Numbered from the stretch's first letter, positions 9,708-17,632 are shown. The stretch: 64,000 bases of DNA from an uncultured Collinsella sp. (GCA_934667065.1 CAKULD010000003.1:1-64000); one strand, 5' to 3'. Made by a program: numbers and translations. The notes: generated from the sequence alone by a model not told the origin.

Positions 9708-11447
9708 ATGAAGGCAACCAAGAATATCGCCCGCCTAGCAGTAACAGCCGGCCTCACCGCAGTTCTGAGCTTCGGAGGGGTGATGACCCCGGTGAGCATG
9801 GCGTTTGCTGAGGGCACGACGGGCAGTATCACGATTAATAAGGTCGACGATACAAACAGAGACAATACGTTCAAGGCTTATCAGATCTTCAAGGCAAAAG
9901 TCGTTGATGAGGAGAGCAAAGGAAAAGTTGCCTCCGATATTGAATGGTCAAGCACGACTGTCGGATCCAAGGTAATCGCTGCTATTAGGGGATCTGCCAA
10001 GTACAAGGAGATCGTGGATGCGGACGGCACCGCGGCGCTTGCGGACAGTGCCACTGCTCCGGTTGTTGCCGAGTGGCTTGCTAAAAATGTGACGGGTACT
10101 TCTGCCAGCTCGGCAACCAGCAGCGAAGGCACGCGCGTTGCTCCCGGTGACGTGCTATATGCAATTGCGGCTGCGATTACAGACGAGACTCCTGCGGGAA
10201 ATCCTTTTAAGGTGGGTGATTCTTGGACGCGCCCGGACACTTATGGCGATGGTTATTACCTGTTCGTGTCTGACGGCCTTACGGATGAGACCAAGCCGAA
10301 CACTGGCACCTCCCCGATCTTCGCCATCGTCGGCGGTAAGGCCGTTACCGTTACCGAGAAGACTAGCATCCCCACGGTTACGAAGAAGGTCAAGGATGAC
10401 AGGTCTAGCAGTGGGTGGGCCGATAAGGCTGACTCTCAGATGGGCCAGGATGTCCAATATCAGCTGACTGGTACCGTCGCTGACAACGTTGCCACGTTCG
10501 ACACCTATTATTACGAGTTCCACGATGAGCTATCTGCGGGTTTGACGGCGAAAGCAAACAGCGTCGTCGTTAAAATCGGTGACACAACCCTTTCACGCAA
10601 CGCAACTCCCGGCGCTAATACCGGCTACGATGTCTCGATTGACGCTAATAATACACTGACCGTAACGTTTACCGACCTCAAGGCTGCTGCGAAACAGGCG
10701 AACGCGACGCTCGACGGCCGCTCTAATGTCGTCGTCACCTACACCGCTAAGCTCGATCCTATGAAGGCTGCGAACGTTACTGTCGGCGGTCTGGGTAACG
10801 ACAACACCGTAAAACTTATTTATTCCAACAATCCCATGAGCAACGGCACGGGTAAATCCGTGCCCGATACTGTCCGCGACTACACCTACGCGCTTGAGGT
10901 TATCAAGCAGGATGCTGATAATGAGGCCACTAAGATTGACGGTGTAAAGTTCACTATCCAGTCAACCGATCCTGACGATGCTGGCTCTAAGAACAAGTAT
11001 GTCAACGACAAGGGCATTCTTGTCGATGATCCTCACGAGTTCGTAACCGCTGACGGCGGCAAGATTAATGTCACGGGCCTTGATGCTGGTACCTACACGG
11101 TGCACGAAGTCGAGGGTAGCAACCCTGGCTACAATACGCTGGACGACTTTACCTTCACTATCAAGGCTGAGGGCCTTAACAAAGACGAGGGCGTGGCGCT
11201 CGACGAAAACACAGCTGTAAATACGCTGAAGGTTACTGTACAGAAGGATGACTCCGCTACTATGGTTACCCCGTCAGTCGACGACGGTACCGTCACCCTT
11301 ACCGTCAAGAACAAGAAGGGCTCCAACCTCCCGCTGACCGGTCTTAACGGCGTGACCTTCACTTGGATCGCTGGTGGTGCGGTGCTGTGCATTGGTGTGG
11401 CACACCTCATTCGTAGCCGTAAGCGCGACGATGGCTCTGAGGAGTAG
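9708..11447 (+). CDS. major pilin subunit, LPLTG-anchored
   Basis: A 579-residue pilin. It has a signal peptide (about 1-34), an N-terminal domain (GSITINKVDDTNRDNTFKAY), a fimbrial isopeptide-formation D2 domain (TKKVKDD near 225 followed by QYQLTGTVADNVATFDTYYY), a C-terminal SpaA-type domain from about 398 (VIKQDADNEATKIDGVKFTI, then TYTVHEVEGSNPGY), and the sorting signal LPLTG (541-545) with a membrane helix and SRKRDDGSEE tail. The domain order matches backbone pilins polymerised by a class C sortase. No sortase follows; a terminator does. It lies 117 bases after the previous gene, with a candidate ribosome site AAAGAGA. Last gene of the pilus cluster. Confidence 0.88.
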   Translation: MKATKNIARLAVTAGLTAVLSFGGVMTPVSMAFAEGTTGSITINKVDDTNRDNTFKAYQIFKAKVVDEESKGKVASDIEWSSTTVGSKVIAAIRGSAKYKEIVDADGTAALADSATAPVVAEWLAKNVTGTSASSATSSEGTRVAPGDVLYAIAAAITDETPAGNPFKVGDSWTRPDTYGDGYYLFVSDGLTDETKPNTGTSPIFAIVGGKAVTVTEKTSIPTVTKKVKDDRSSSGWADKADSQMGQDVQYQLTGTVADNVATFDTYYYEFHDELSAGLTAKANSVVVKIGDTTLSRNATPGANTGYDVSIDANNTLTVTFTDLKAAAKQANATLDGRSNVVVTYTAKLDPMKAANVTVGGLGNDNTVKLIYSNNPMSNGTGKSVPDTVRDYTYALEVIKQDADNEATKIDGVKFTIQSTDPDDAGSKNKYVNDKGILVDDPHEFVTADGGKINVTGLDAGTYTVHEVEGSNPGYNTLDDFTFTIKAEGLNKDEGVALDENTAVNTLKVTVQKDDSATMVTPSVDDGTVTLTVKNKKGSNLPLTGLNGVTFTWIAGGAVLCIGVAHLIRSRKRDDGSEE

Positions 11448-11483
11448 CCGCTCACCTCGAACAGCAACGCGAGACATGAAAAG

Positions 11484-11521
11484 GCGGGGCACTCGATCGT
11501 ATTCGATCGGGTGCCCCGCTT
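11484..11521 (+). terminator. strong hairpin after the pilus cluster
   Basis: A 16-bp stem (11484-11499 with 11504-11519, one T-G pair) and four-base loop, followed by only a weak T-rich tract. Probable terminator of the pilus operon. Confidence 0.7.
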
Positions 11522-11528
11522 CGTTTGT

Positions 11529-11590
11529 TGGTGCAAAGTAACCTGACCCCTTTGCACCACCACAAAGGTGCCTGGCCCCATTGTGGTGGT
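11529..11590 (+). repeat. double hairpin repeat (TGGTGCAAAG and ACCACCACAA units)
   Basis: Two hairpins in tandem, overlapping by four bases. The first has arms TGGTGCAAAG and CTTTGCACCA (11529-11538, 11550-11559) with a loop containing AACCTGACCC. The second has arms ACCACCACAA and TTGTGGTGGT (11556-11565, 11581-11590) with a loop containing GCCTGGCCCC. The first unit recurs as a half copy at 3883-3905 and as a related unit at 40755-40806; the second belongs to the family at 46.9, 47.2, 48.9, 51.4 and 58.4 kb. Confidence 0.85.
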
Positions 11591-11599
11591 TTAGCCAGC

Positions 11600-12745
11600 T
11601 TAAGCGGTGGGGAGTCCCGGCATGTTGGCGGGCTGCTGCGGTTTGAGGTGGGCGTTGCGCCAGATGGTCTGGATGATGTAACCGAGCGTGAAGACGAAAG
11701 CTACGCCGCTGATGAAGTCGCCGACGAGAGGGATTGCCGTGAGCACGCCCGCGATTATGCCGCCGACGGCTGCCATGGCGTAGCGATTCTGGCCATGTCC
11801 GACCATGCGTGCGATGGCGCAGCCCGCGAAGGCTGCCGAGACCAGCGCGATGCCAATCACGGCGCACATGAGGGCTCCGGCAAGCGACAGGCCGGCGATC
11901 GAGATAATCAGCAGTAGGACGGTGGGGACGATAGCAATCGTGCCTAGAAGGCCGCTCACCCACAGGGGCGTGGGATGCTGGTGGAGCATTCCGGCGGCGC
12001 TGGCGGTCGCGCGCGGAAAGACGAGCTCGAGCAGCAAGGCGACAAAGCAGGTCGAGAGCGCTGCGGCGACGATACCGCCGATGACATCGTTAACGGTGGA
12101 AGTATCCTCGTTCTCGGTGCGGTCGATCTTAAGCGCGCCGACCTCGGCTCCCGCGGCGCGCTCGGGGTCCTCGGAAACATGGGCATTCACGGTGCCGGTG
12201 ATGCGGGCATTCTTGCCCAGGATGAGCTTATCGGCCCAAACTTCAACATCGCCATCGACGGTGCCATCGATGGTCACCGTATCGCCCGCGAGCGCTGCCG
12301 ACTTAACGGAACCGCGCAGGGCAACCGTCTCGCCCATCGCGTAGAAACAGTTGGCGGTGCTGTCGGAATTGAGAACGACATGCTGGCCAGCGACGGTCAC
12401 GCTGCCATCAACCGTGGTCTGGGCGATATCGATCGTACGCGCCGCTAGACGGACGGCGCCGCCAACGGTGCAGTCGCGGATGGAGAGGCTCTCGCCCGCC
12501 GCAATGATGTCATGGTCGATGGAAGCATCGTCCAGATCGAGACTCTGGCCGGCCCAATACAGGTCGCCCTCGACACCGGACGGATTGGAGTCACTGTCGG
12601 TCGCAAGAACATTGCCTGCGGTATCCGTGCCGGCAAAAGCTGCGGCGGGAAGGGCGGCAAGCACCAGCGCGATAAGGGCGAGGGCGACAAGGAGGTGGCT
12701 CCGTGCTTTATGACGGTGCGTCGGCGGTAATTGATTGCAAGGCAT
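11600..12745 (-). CDS. bactofilin-like (polymer-forming) domain fused to membrane segments
   Basis: A 381-residue protein. An N-terminal hydrophobic signal or anchor (about 20-40) is followed by a beta-helix-like repeat region with the I-x-G/D-x-V pattern of polymer-forming cytoskeletal (bactofilin) domains (GDTVTIDGTVDGDVEVWADKL, given in part; then ARITGTVNAHV). The C-terminal half has four or five hydrophobic helices. A predicted secreted or membrane-associated scaffold fits, but the function is not established. The start was set at the ATG at 12745 with GAAGGAT upstream; an in-frame ATG 48 bases earlier has no visible ribosome site. It is convergent with the pilus cluster. Confidence 0.75.
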   Translation of the reverse strand: MPCNQLPPTHRHKARSHLLVALALIALVLAALPAAAFAGTDTAGNVLATDSDSNPSGVEGDLYWAGQSLDLDDASIDHDIIAAGESLSIRDCTVGGAVRLAARTIDIAQTTVDGSVTVAGQHVVLNSDSTANCFYAMGETVALRGSVKSAALAGDTVTIDGTVDGDVEVWADKLILGKNARITGTVNAHVSEDPERAAGAEVGALKIDRTENEDTSTVNDVIGGIVAAALSTCFVALLLELVFPRATASAAGMLHQHPTPLWVSGLLGTIAIVPTVLLLIISIAGLSLAGALMCAVIGIALVSAAFAGCAIARMVGHGQNRYAMAAVGGIIAGVLTAIPLVGDFISGVAFVFTLGYIIQTIWRNAHLKPQQPANMPGLPTA

Positions 12746-12851
12746 GATAGATCCTTCGTTAGGTGCTCGACATGTACCTAACAGGGTACCCAACGTGCGG
12801 GCGCTCTAAAAGAACCTCTCAATTGCATTTCGAGGTAAAAGGCCACGCCAA

Positions 12852-13541
12852 CTACTTTTTGCGGTGCAAAAAGCGCGCGATGTCTTCCTCGGTAGGGCTT
12901 TTGATGTCAAAGCGCAACGACAGCCAACGCAGTCCCATGGTCACCGCGACGCACACGATCAGCGCGGTGATGTTGCTGACGAGGCCGCTCATAACGAGGC
13001 ATACATAGCTCGCCGACCCGGCGATGGCTGCGATGGCGTAGAAGTTGGTGCGCTGGAAAATACCCGGCACCACACCCATAAAGCTGTCGCGCAGCATGCC
13101 GCCACCCACCGCGGTGAAAAAGCCCATCATGATGCAAACGGCCGGGGCAAATCCGTAGACCAGGGCCTTGTCGGCGCCGGTGGCAGCGTAGATGCCGACC
13201 GAGATGATATCGAGCAAGGGGATGAGCTTGTCGGGCTTATCGACGATTGCCGGGAAGATGTAGATGATGGCCGCCGTGGCGATGGAGAGCGGCAGGGCCA
13301 TGGGTTGGTTGAGAATGTAGACGTTGCCAACTTGGAGCGTCATGTCGCGCAAAAGACCGCCGCCGAGGCCGCAGACGACGGCCAGTGCGACCGCGCCCAC
13401 CAGGTCGAGCTTGTGCTCGCGCGCGACCAGCACGCCCGAGATCGAAGCCGCGACGACGGCGAACATCTCGAGCCAAAACGGGATGGCGACCATGGCATCC
13501 GAGGCATGTGCGGTAACAGTCATAGCGGCGACAGCGGGCAA
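12852..13541 (-). CDS. TRIC/UPF0126 family cation channel-like membrane protein
   Basis: A 229-residue protein with seven hydrophobic segments. Two related halves each carry a glycine-rich GGG(L/M)LRD motif: GLGGGLLRDMTL in the first and AVGGGMLRDSFMG in the second. This repeat is diagnostic of the bacterial UPF0126/TRIC family, which includes trimeric K+-permeable channels; the natural substrate in most bacteria is unknown. The best-supported start is TTG at 13541 with AAAGGAT upstream; ATG at 13523 is an alternative. It is encoded on the same strand as the bactofilin-like gene 106 bases downstream. Confidence 0.88.
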   Translation of the reverse strand: MPAVAAMTVTAHASDAMVAIPFWLEMFAVVAASISGVLVAREHKLDLVGAVALAVVCGLGGGLLRDMTLQVGNVYILNQPMALPLSIATAAIIYIFPAIVDKPDKLIPLLDIISVGIYAATGADKALVYGFAPAVCIMMGFFTAVGGGMLRDSFMGVVPGIFQRTNFYAIAAIAGSASYVCLVMSGLVSNITALIVCVAVTMGLRWLSLRFDIKSPTEEDIARFLHRKK

Positions 13542-13654
13542 GATGGGATCCTTTGGGTTGTTGGTTTAGACAATGCCCGTACATAGTACATGGTTGTCGG
13601 TCGTTACGGTCCCATTCCTCGGTAAGCGGTTGGGAGCGGATGCTGGCGCAGGGT

Positions 13655-13735
13655 CCAAAACGTGTACACCAGCCTCCAAAGATGTCGAAAAATGTCGTTT
13701 TTGGAGGGTGGTGTACACGTTTTGGCGGGGCGAGC
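13655..13735. repeat. long inverted repeat (GTGTACACCA family), copy 1
   Basis: Arms of 26 bp (13655-13680 and 13710-13735) match with one mismatch around a 29-base centre. The arm contains AACGTGTACACCAGCCTCC. The centre contains TGTCG twice separated by AAAAA. A second copy in the same orientation is at 14859-14926, so the pair brackets the nuclease-fold gene at 13747-14754. The copies differ by a C-G to T-A change present in both arms, which preserves pairing. Confidence 0.9.
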
Positions 13736-13746
13736 GGCAAGCGGCA

Positions 13747-14754
13747 CTACTCGGTAGGTGCTACAGCGTCCTGTGCACCCTTCCAGTTGCGGATGAGTGC
13801 TTTACGTAGCTCGTTTTGCTTTCGCTGGTACTCGGCATTGGTGCAGCGTGGCATGCCAAGTGCTTCTCGAATGTTGTTCATGGCACGGTGGAACGCGAGC
13901 TGGCTCGCAAACTGAGCCGAAGTGAGTGTGATGATGCGATACCCCATTTGGGCGAGTATGGCCTCCCGTTCCGCGTCCGCTCCCTTGCGTTCGGCTTCGT
14001 CGTGAAACCCGCCTTTGTATTCGATACCGAGTTCTTTGCGCTGGTAGGTGATAAGGGCATCGATTTTGAGTGTTCGGGCTTTGGTGCAATGCCAAAGCCG
14101 CTTAGGGATCACGAGCGGTTTGTTGAGTTCGATACCTCGGATGCCAAGACCGCCCTCGCTTGTGGGCAACGAAAGGGCAATCGCCGATGCACTTTCCATG
14201 GGAGAGGCTGAGTGGTCGTAGATATGCCTGAGCGCGAGTCGGGCGCGTGTGGCACCGGGTTTACCGGGGTGCTGATCGAGCAACTTGGTGATTTCGTCCT
14301 TGGAGGCTGTGGCCGGCTGCTCGGTATAGGGTTCAGAAGGCTGCAGCCCCATGCGGTAGTCTCCGCAAACTTCGTAGCCGTATTCAAGATGTTCGATTCT
14401 ATCCATCCATTCGGCAGCAAGCACAAACGTGAAGGCTTCGTCGGTGATAAAGATCCCAGGCGTTAGCTCGTCGATGTGATCGTAGGGGAGATTTTGGCCA
14501 AGAACATGGCAGGCGACTCCGCTGGTTCGAATGCGCTCGAAGGCGAACACGACAGAAATATCGATGGTCGCGAGCATACTGGAAGGAATACCGCAGTCGG
14601 TGAGGGCCTGCCGAATACGCGCGATACGTTGTTGTGTGGAGAGGCCCTGCACACCTATCTTGTAGTCGCGCTTTGCGACGGATTGAACCAAATCTTGCGG
14701 CGCGTGATGGACGAGCCATGCGGTTTTATGCGAAATGAGAACAGGAGTATCCAT
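13747..14754 (-). CDS. DUF559-like endonuclease-fold protein
   Basis: A 335-residue protein resembling actinobacterial proteins that join an AbiEi-like N-terminal region to a C-terminal DUF559/Vsr-type PD-(D/E)XK domain. Visible features are SASPMES (183-189), a GG-x-G strand region (200-205), and a nuclease-like core with D232, E245-x-K247 and H251, then R263 and MGYRIITL. The D-(X)n-E-x-K spacing is intact, so catalysis is possible. ATG at 14754 has GAGAGG upstream. The gene is bracketed by two copies of the same long hairpin (13655-13735, 14859-14926). A diverged paralogue lies at 62081-63208. Its role, perhaps defence or DNA repair, is inferred only from the fold. Confidence 0.7.
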   Translation of the reverse strand: MDTPVLISHKTAWLVHHAPQDLVQSVAKRDYKIGVQGLSTQQRIARIRQALTDCGIPSSMLATIDISVVFAFERIRTSGVACHVLGQNLPYDHIDELTPGIFITDEAFTFVLAAEWMDRIEHLEYGYEVCGDYRMGLQPSEPYTEQPATASKDEITKLLDQHPGKPGATRARLALRHIYDHSASPMESASAIALSLPTSEGGLGIRGIELNKPLVIPKRLWHCTKARTLKIDALITYQRKELGIEYKGGFHDEAERKGADAEREAILAQMGYRIITLTSAQFASQLAFHRAMNNIREALGMPRCTNAEYQRKQNELRKALIRNWKGAQDAVAPTE

Positions 14755-14858
14755 CTATGGCCTCTCGCTTTGAGCCGATACTCAACTCTTATGTCCGCTG
14801 AAGTGGGAAAATATACTGGATATGAGTAAATCGGCCGATATGTGCCGCACGCGATATG

Positions 14859-14926
14859 CAAACGTGTACATCAGCCTCCAAAGATGTCAAAAAATGTCGG
14901 TTTTGGAGGGTGATGTACATGTTTTG
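14859..14926. repeat. long inverted repeat (GTGTACACCA family), copy 2
   Basis: Arms at 14859-14882 and 14902-14926 read AACGTGTACATCAGCCTCC and its near complement, with a centre containing ATGTCAAAAAATGTCGG. It is in the same orientation as copy 1 and lies 105 bases upstream of the nuclease-fold gene start. Confidence 0.9.
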
Positions 14927-14970
14927 GATTTGGGGCCGGGATTGAAAGCGATGAGGGTGTGGGTTGAATA

Positions 14971-15110
14971 GGAGGGATGTCCAAATTTTGAGCAGAGCTC
15001 AAAATTTATCCGGTCGGCTTACGCCGACCGCGCTGCGCTAAAAACGCGCCACTGGCGCGTTTTCTTTACGCTTCGCGCCCTGCGGGTTCGAATCCCTCCC
15101 CCTCCGCCGT
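14971..15110 (+). other. three tandem hairpins ending in a tRNA-like 3' end
   Basis: Three perfect hairpins follow each other: an 11-bp stem at 14983-14993/14997-15007, an 8-bp stem CGGTCGGC at 15011-15018/15023-15030, and a 10-bp stem AAAACGCGCC at 15041-15050/15054-15063. The block ends with GGGTTCGAATCCC (15084-15096) and CCCCTCCGCCG, which resembles the T-arm and acceptor end of the tRNA-Ser genes next door. A GGAGGG at 14971 could pair with the acceptor-like CCCTCC. No plausible anticodon arm exists, so this is not a functional tRNA; a tRNA-derived repeat or attachment-site remnant is possible. Confidence 0.5.
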
Positions 15111-15137
15111 ATTTGCTTGGAAACGACCCGATAACAA

Positions 15138-15164
15138 AAAAGCTCCCATTGCTGGGAGCTTTTT
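15138..15164. terminator. bidirectional hairpin terminator
   Basis: AAAAGCTCCCA, loop TTGC, TGGGAGCTTTT: a symmetrical 11-bp stem flanked by A and T runs, usable in both directions. On the minus strand it terminates the tRNA-Ser genes. Confidence 0.85.
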
Positions 15165-15173
15165 CAACCAAAA

Positions 15174-15264
15174 TGGCGGAGGAGGAGGGATTCGAACCCT
15201 CGTGACCTTATACAGGCCAAACGGTTTTCGAGACCGCCGCATTCAACCACTCTGCCACCCCTCC
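15174..15264 (-). tRNA. tRNA-Ser (anticodon CGA)
   Basis: A 91-base class II tRNA with acceptor GGAGGGG, anticodon loop CTCGAAA with anticodon CGA, a long variable arm (GGCCTGTATAAGGTC), T-arm GAGGGTTCGAATCCCTC and an encoded CCA. It reads UCG codons. Confidence 0.96.
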
Positions 15265-15312
15265 GCGTGGGGTAAAAACAAAGCAGGCTCGAAGGCCTGC
15301 TTTGGAATTAAC

Positions 15313-15403
15313 TGGCGGAGAGTCAGGGATTTGAACCCTGGAGACGCTTTTGACGCCTACACGATTTCCAATCGTGCTCCTTCGGCCACTCGGACAACTC
15401 TCC
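15313..15403 (-). tRNA. tRNA-Ser (anticodon GGA)
   Basis: A 91-base class II tRNA with acceptor GGAGAGT, anticodon stem ACGAT/ATCGT with loop TGGAAA and anticodon GGA, a long variable arm (GGCGTCAAAAGCGTC), T-arm CAGGGTTCAAATCCCTG and an encoded CCA. It is followed 48 bases downstream by tRNA-Ser(CGA), with which it is probably co-transcribed. Confidence 0.96.
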
Positions 15404-15852
15404 GTTAAATGCGAAAGTCAGTATACACGAGGAATCGCAAAGTGCAAACAGAAAAGTTGGCATTTTTTAAAACGCTGGGCGACGCTTGACGCTGCGGTGG
15501 GGTTCGGAGCACCAAAAAACGGCTTCCGACCAGCGCGGTTGATCAACTCAACTGTTCAAAAGAGGTATTTATAAACGCTGCGGCAACGAATTTAAAAATA
15601 TCTGGCCAGCCGAGCGAACCACTGGTATGCATTTCGCGACCACGGCCTTGCAATCGTTGACCTGCGGTTTGGCTCAACTTGTCCCCGCGGCACCGTATCT
15701 TGTCCACAAATCCGTCAAGCTCTTGGTCAGCACTTGGTTAGAACACGCATGAAACGCCGTGCAAGTATGGACATATGTGGAGGTCATGAGGTTGTAGCTG
15801 CATATTCTTGCGGCCTGGGAGGTTGAAAGATATTATTACCAAGTCTTTTCCT
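15404..15852 (+). other. gene-free region upstream of rpsF
   Basis: About 450 bases between tRNA-Ser and the rpsF leader. No open reading frame with a credible start was seen. The promoter of the rpsF operon should lie here; TATTTA or TAAAAAT boxes near 15570-15600 are possible but none has a well-spaced -35 partner that I trust. Confidence 0.4.
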
Positions 15853-15881
15853 GCTTCAGGCGCACCTTCACGACCTGAAGC
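15853..15881 (+). promoter_or_regulatory. stem-loop in the rpsF leader, possible S6:S18 autoregulatory site
   Basis: An 8-bp stem GCTTCAGG/CCTGAAGC (15853-15860 with 15874-15881) with a 13-base loop CGCACCTTCACGA lies 27 bases before rpsF. Leaders of rpsF operons in many bacteria bind the S6:S18 complex; position supports that here, but the loop was not matched to the published consensus. Confidence 0.35.
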
Positions 15882-15907
15882 CACATTTGCCCAGAGGAGG
15901 TGACAAT

Positions 15908-16201
15908 ATGAAGGCTTATGAACTGCTGTTCTTTGTTGACCCGTCGCTCGACCCCGAGACTCGTCTCGCTGTTATGAAGCGTATCGATACCACGATCGCT
16001 GAGGGCGCTGGCAAGGTCGACTCCGTTGACGAGTGGGGCAAGCGCAAGCTCGCCTACGAGATCAACGACCTCACCGATGGTGACTACACCCTCATCAACT
16101 TCCACGCAGATCCTACCCAGATCGCCGAGCTTGATCGCGTCCTGCGCATCACCGACGCTGTGGTCCGCCACATGATCGTCCGTCGCGACGACCAGGAGTA
16201 A
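15908..16201 (+). CDS. rpsF: 30S ribosomal protein S6
   Basis: A 97-residue S6 protein (MKAYELLFFVDPSLD...), the usual length. Family features are the N-terminal YELLFFVDPSLD strand, the WGKRKLAYEIND segment and YTLINFHADPTQIAELDRVL. It binds the central domain of 16S rRNA together with S18. A strong ribosome site AGAGGAGGTGA (15893-15903) fixes the ATG at 15908 rather than an upstream ATG at 15887. It is the first gene of the conserved operon rpsF-ssb-rpsR-rplI. Confidence 0.98.
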   Translation: MKAYELLFFVDPSLDPETRLAVMKRIDTTIAEGAGKVDSVDEWGKRKLAYEINDLTDGDYTLINFHADPTQIAELDRVLRITDAVVRHMIVRRDDQE

Positions 16202-16249
16202 GACTGTCGTTTTGGACTGGGCTTGTGCCCCAAGAGGAAGTAGTGAGTA

Positions 16250-16705
16250 ATGAGCATCAATCGAGTGAACATCACCGGTAACCTCACGCGTGATCCCGAG
16301 CTGCGCGCCACCGCCGGCGGAACCCAGGTTCTGTCCTTTGGCGTCGCCGTGAACGATCGTCGCCGCAACCCGCAGACTGGCGAGTGGGAGGACTATCCCA
16401 ACTTTGTCGACTGCACCATGTTCGGCACCCGCGCCGAGGCCGTGAGCCGTTTCCTGGCAAAGGGAAACAAGGTCGCGATCGAGGGCAAGCTGCGCTACAG
16501 CTCTTGGGAGCGCGACGGCCAGCGCCGGAGCAAGCTTGAGGTCATCGTCGATGAGATCGAGTTTATGAGCTCCCGTGGTGGCCAGGGCGGCTACGACCAG
16601 GGCGGTTACGCCCCCGCAGCTCCCGCTGCGCCCGCACCGCGTCCTGCCGCACCGGTGGCTACGCCGCCTGCGGTCGACGTCTACGATGAGGACATCCCGT
16701 TCTAA
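16250..16705 (+). CDS. ssb: single-stranded DNA-binding protein
   Basis: A 151-residue SSB. The OB fold spans about 1-105 (SINRVNITGNLTRDPELRAT, WEDYPNFVDCTMFG, GKLRYSSWERDGQRRSKLEV). A glycine- and proline/alanine-rich linker follows, and the C-terminal tip DEDIPF is the conserved site that recruits replication and repair proteins. Its place between rpsF and rpsR is the standard bacterial arrangement, which couples it to ribosomal protein expression. Confidence 0.98.
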   Translation: MSINRVNITGNLTRDPELRATAGGTQVLSFGVAVNDRRRNPQTGEWEDYPNFVDCTMFGTRAEAVSRFLAKGNKVAIEGKLRYSSWERDGQRRSKLEVIVDEIEFMSSRGGQGGYDQGGYAPAAPAAPAPRPAAPVATPPAVDVYDEDIPF

Positions 16706-16777
16706 GGGTTGTTCACCTATTTTTGAGTGAGAGGCGGCTTCGGCTCGCCGAAGTTGCCAAATGAAAGGTATTTTGAC

Positions 16778-17044
16778 ATGGCTAATGATTATTCTGCACG
16801 TCAGCCGCGTCGTAAGTACTGCCAGTTCTGCAAGGAGAACACTGAGTTCATCGACTATAAGGACACTCAGCTTCTCCGTAAGTACATGACCGACCGTGGC
16901 AAGATCAAGCCCCGTCGCGTCACTGGCGCTTGCACGCAGCATCAGCATGACATCGCCAACGCCATCAAGCGCGCCCGCGAGATGGCTCTCCTGCCGTACA
17001 CCGTCCCCGTGGTTTCCTCTCGTGGCAACCGCGACCGCGGCTAA
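16778..17044 (+). CDS. rpsR: 30S ribosomal protein S18
   Basis: An 88-residue S18 with the family core RRKYCQFCKENTEFIDYKD, LLRKYMTDRGKIKPRRVTG and the C-terminal RAREMALLPYT. It retains a CxxC pair (C19 and C22 region, YCQFC), the zinc-type variant. The start at 16778 has GAAAGGT upstream; the upstream in-frame extension has no ribosome site. S18 pairs with S6 on the 30S platform. Confidence 0.98.
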   Translation: MANDYSARQPRRKYCQFCKENTEFIDYKDTQLLRKYMTDRGKIKPRRVTGACTQHQHDIANAIKRAREMALLPYTVPVVSSRGNRDRG

Positions 17045-17059
17045 GAAGGGAGACGCATC

Positions 17060-17599
17060 ATGAAGGTTATTCTTCTCGATGAGATCAAGGGCAAGGGCGG
17101 CGAGGGTGACGTCGTAGAGGTCGCTCAGGGTTACGCTGAGAACTTCCTGTTCCCCAAGAAGCTCGCTGTTGCCGCCACCAAGGGCAACCTCAAGCAGCTT
17201 GACGAGCGTCGCAACAACATTGCCAAGCGCGAGGCCGTCCGTCTGGCTACCGCCAACGAGACCAAGGCTGCCTTCGAGGGCAAGACGGTCACCGTTGACG
17301 TCAAGGTCGGCGACGAGGGCATCCTCTTTGGCTCCGTTACCGCCGCTATGATCGCTGACGCCATCAAGGATCAGCTCGGTATGGACATCGACCGCAAGCG
17401 CGTCGAGCTCGGTAAGCCCATCAAGGTTGCCGGTGCCCACACCGTTTCCATCTCGCTGTACCGCGAGATCAAGGCCGAGGTTGTCGTTCTCGTCGGCGTT
17501 ACCGCCGAGGAGCTCGCTGCCGAGGCTGAGGTCGAGGAGGCCGCTGAGGTCGCCGAGGCCGAGACCGCCGAGGTCGAGACTGAGGCTGCTGCCGAGTAG
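17060..17599 (+). CDS. rplI: 50S ribosomal protein L9 with acidic tail
   Basis: A 179-residue L9, about 30 residues longer than the usual 149. The N-terminal rRNA-binding domain (MKVILLDEIKGKGGEGDVVEV, ENFLFPKKLAV) is followed by the connecting helix and C-terminal domain (FGSVTAAMIADAIK). The extra length is a C-terminal run of Glu, Ala and Val (about 150-179). Such acidic extensions occur in actinobacterial ribosomal proteins. GAAGGGAG precedes the ATG. Last gene of the rpsF operon; a strong terminator follows. Confidence 0.97.
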   Translation: MKVILLDEIKGKGGEGDVVEVAQGYAENFLFPKKLAVAATKGNLKQLDERRNNIAKREAVRLATANETKAAFEGKTVTVDVKVGDEGILFGSVTAAMIADAIKDQLGMDIDRKRVELGKPIKVAGAHTVSISLYREIKAEVVVLVGVTAEELAAEAEVEEAAEVAEAETAEVETEAAAE

Positions 17600-17632
17600 C
17601 ATTTGCTGCGACGCAACAATCTTGTTCTAAGA

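Noticed and set aside
14971..15110. A tRNA-Sec or a tRNA-Ser with insertion
   Set aside because: Only the T-arm and acceptor-like end fit; no anticodon arm or D-arm can be drawn, and the T-stem has a mismatch.
15174..15403. rRNA operon near the tRNA clusters
   Set aside because: No 16S, 23S or 5S sequence was seen; the Ile/Ala tRNAs at the start have their own terminators.
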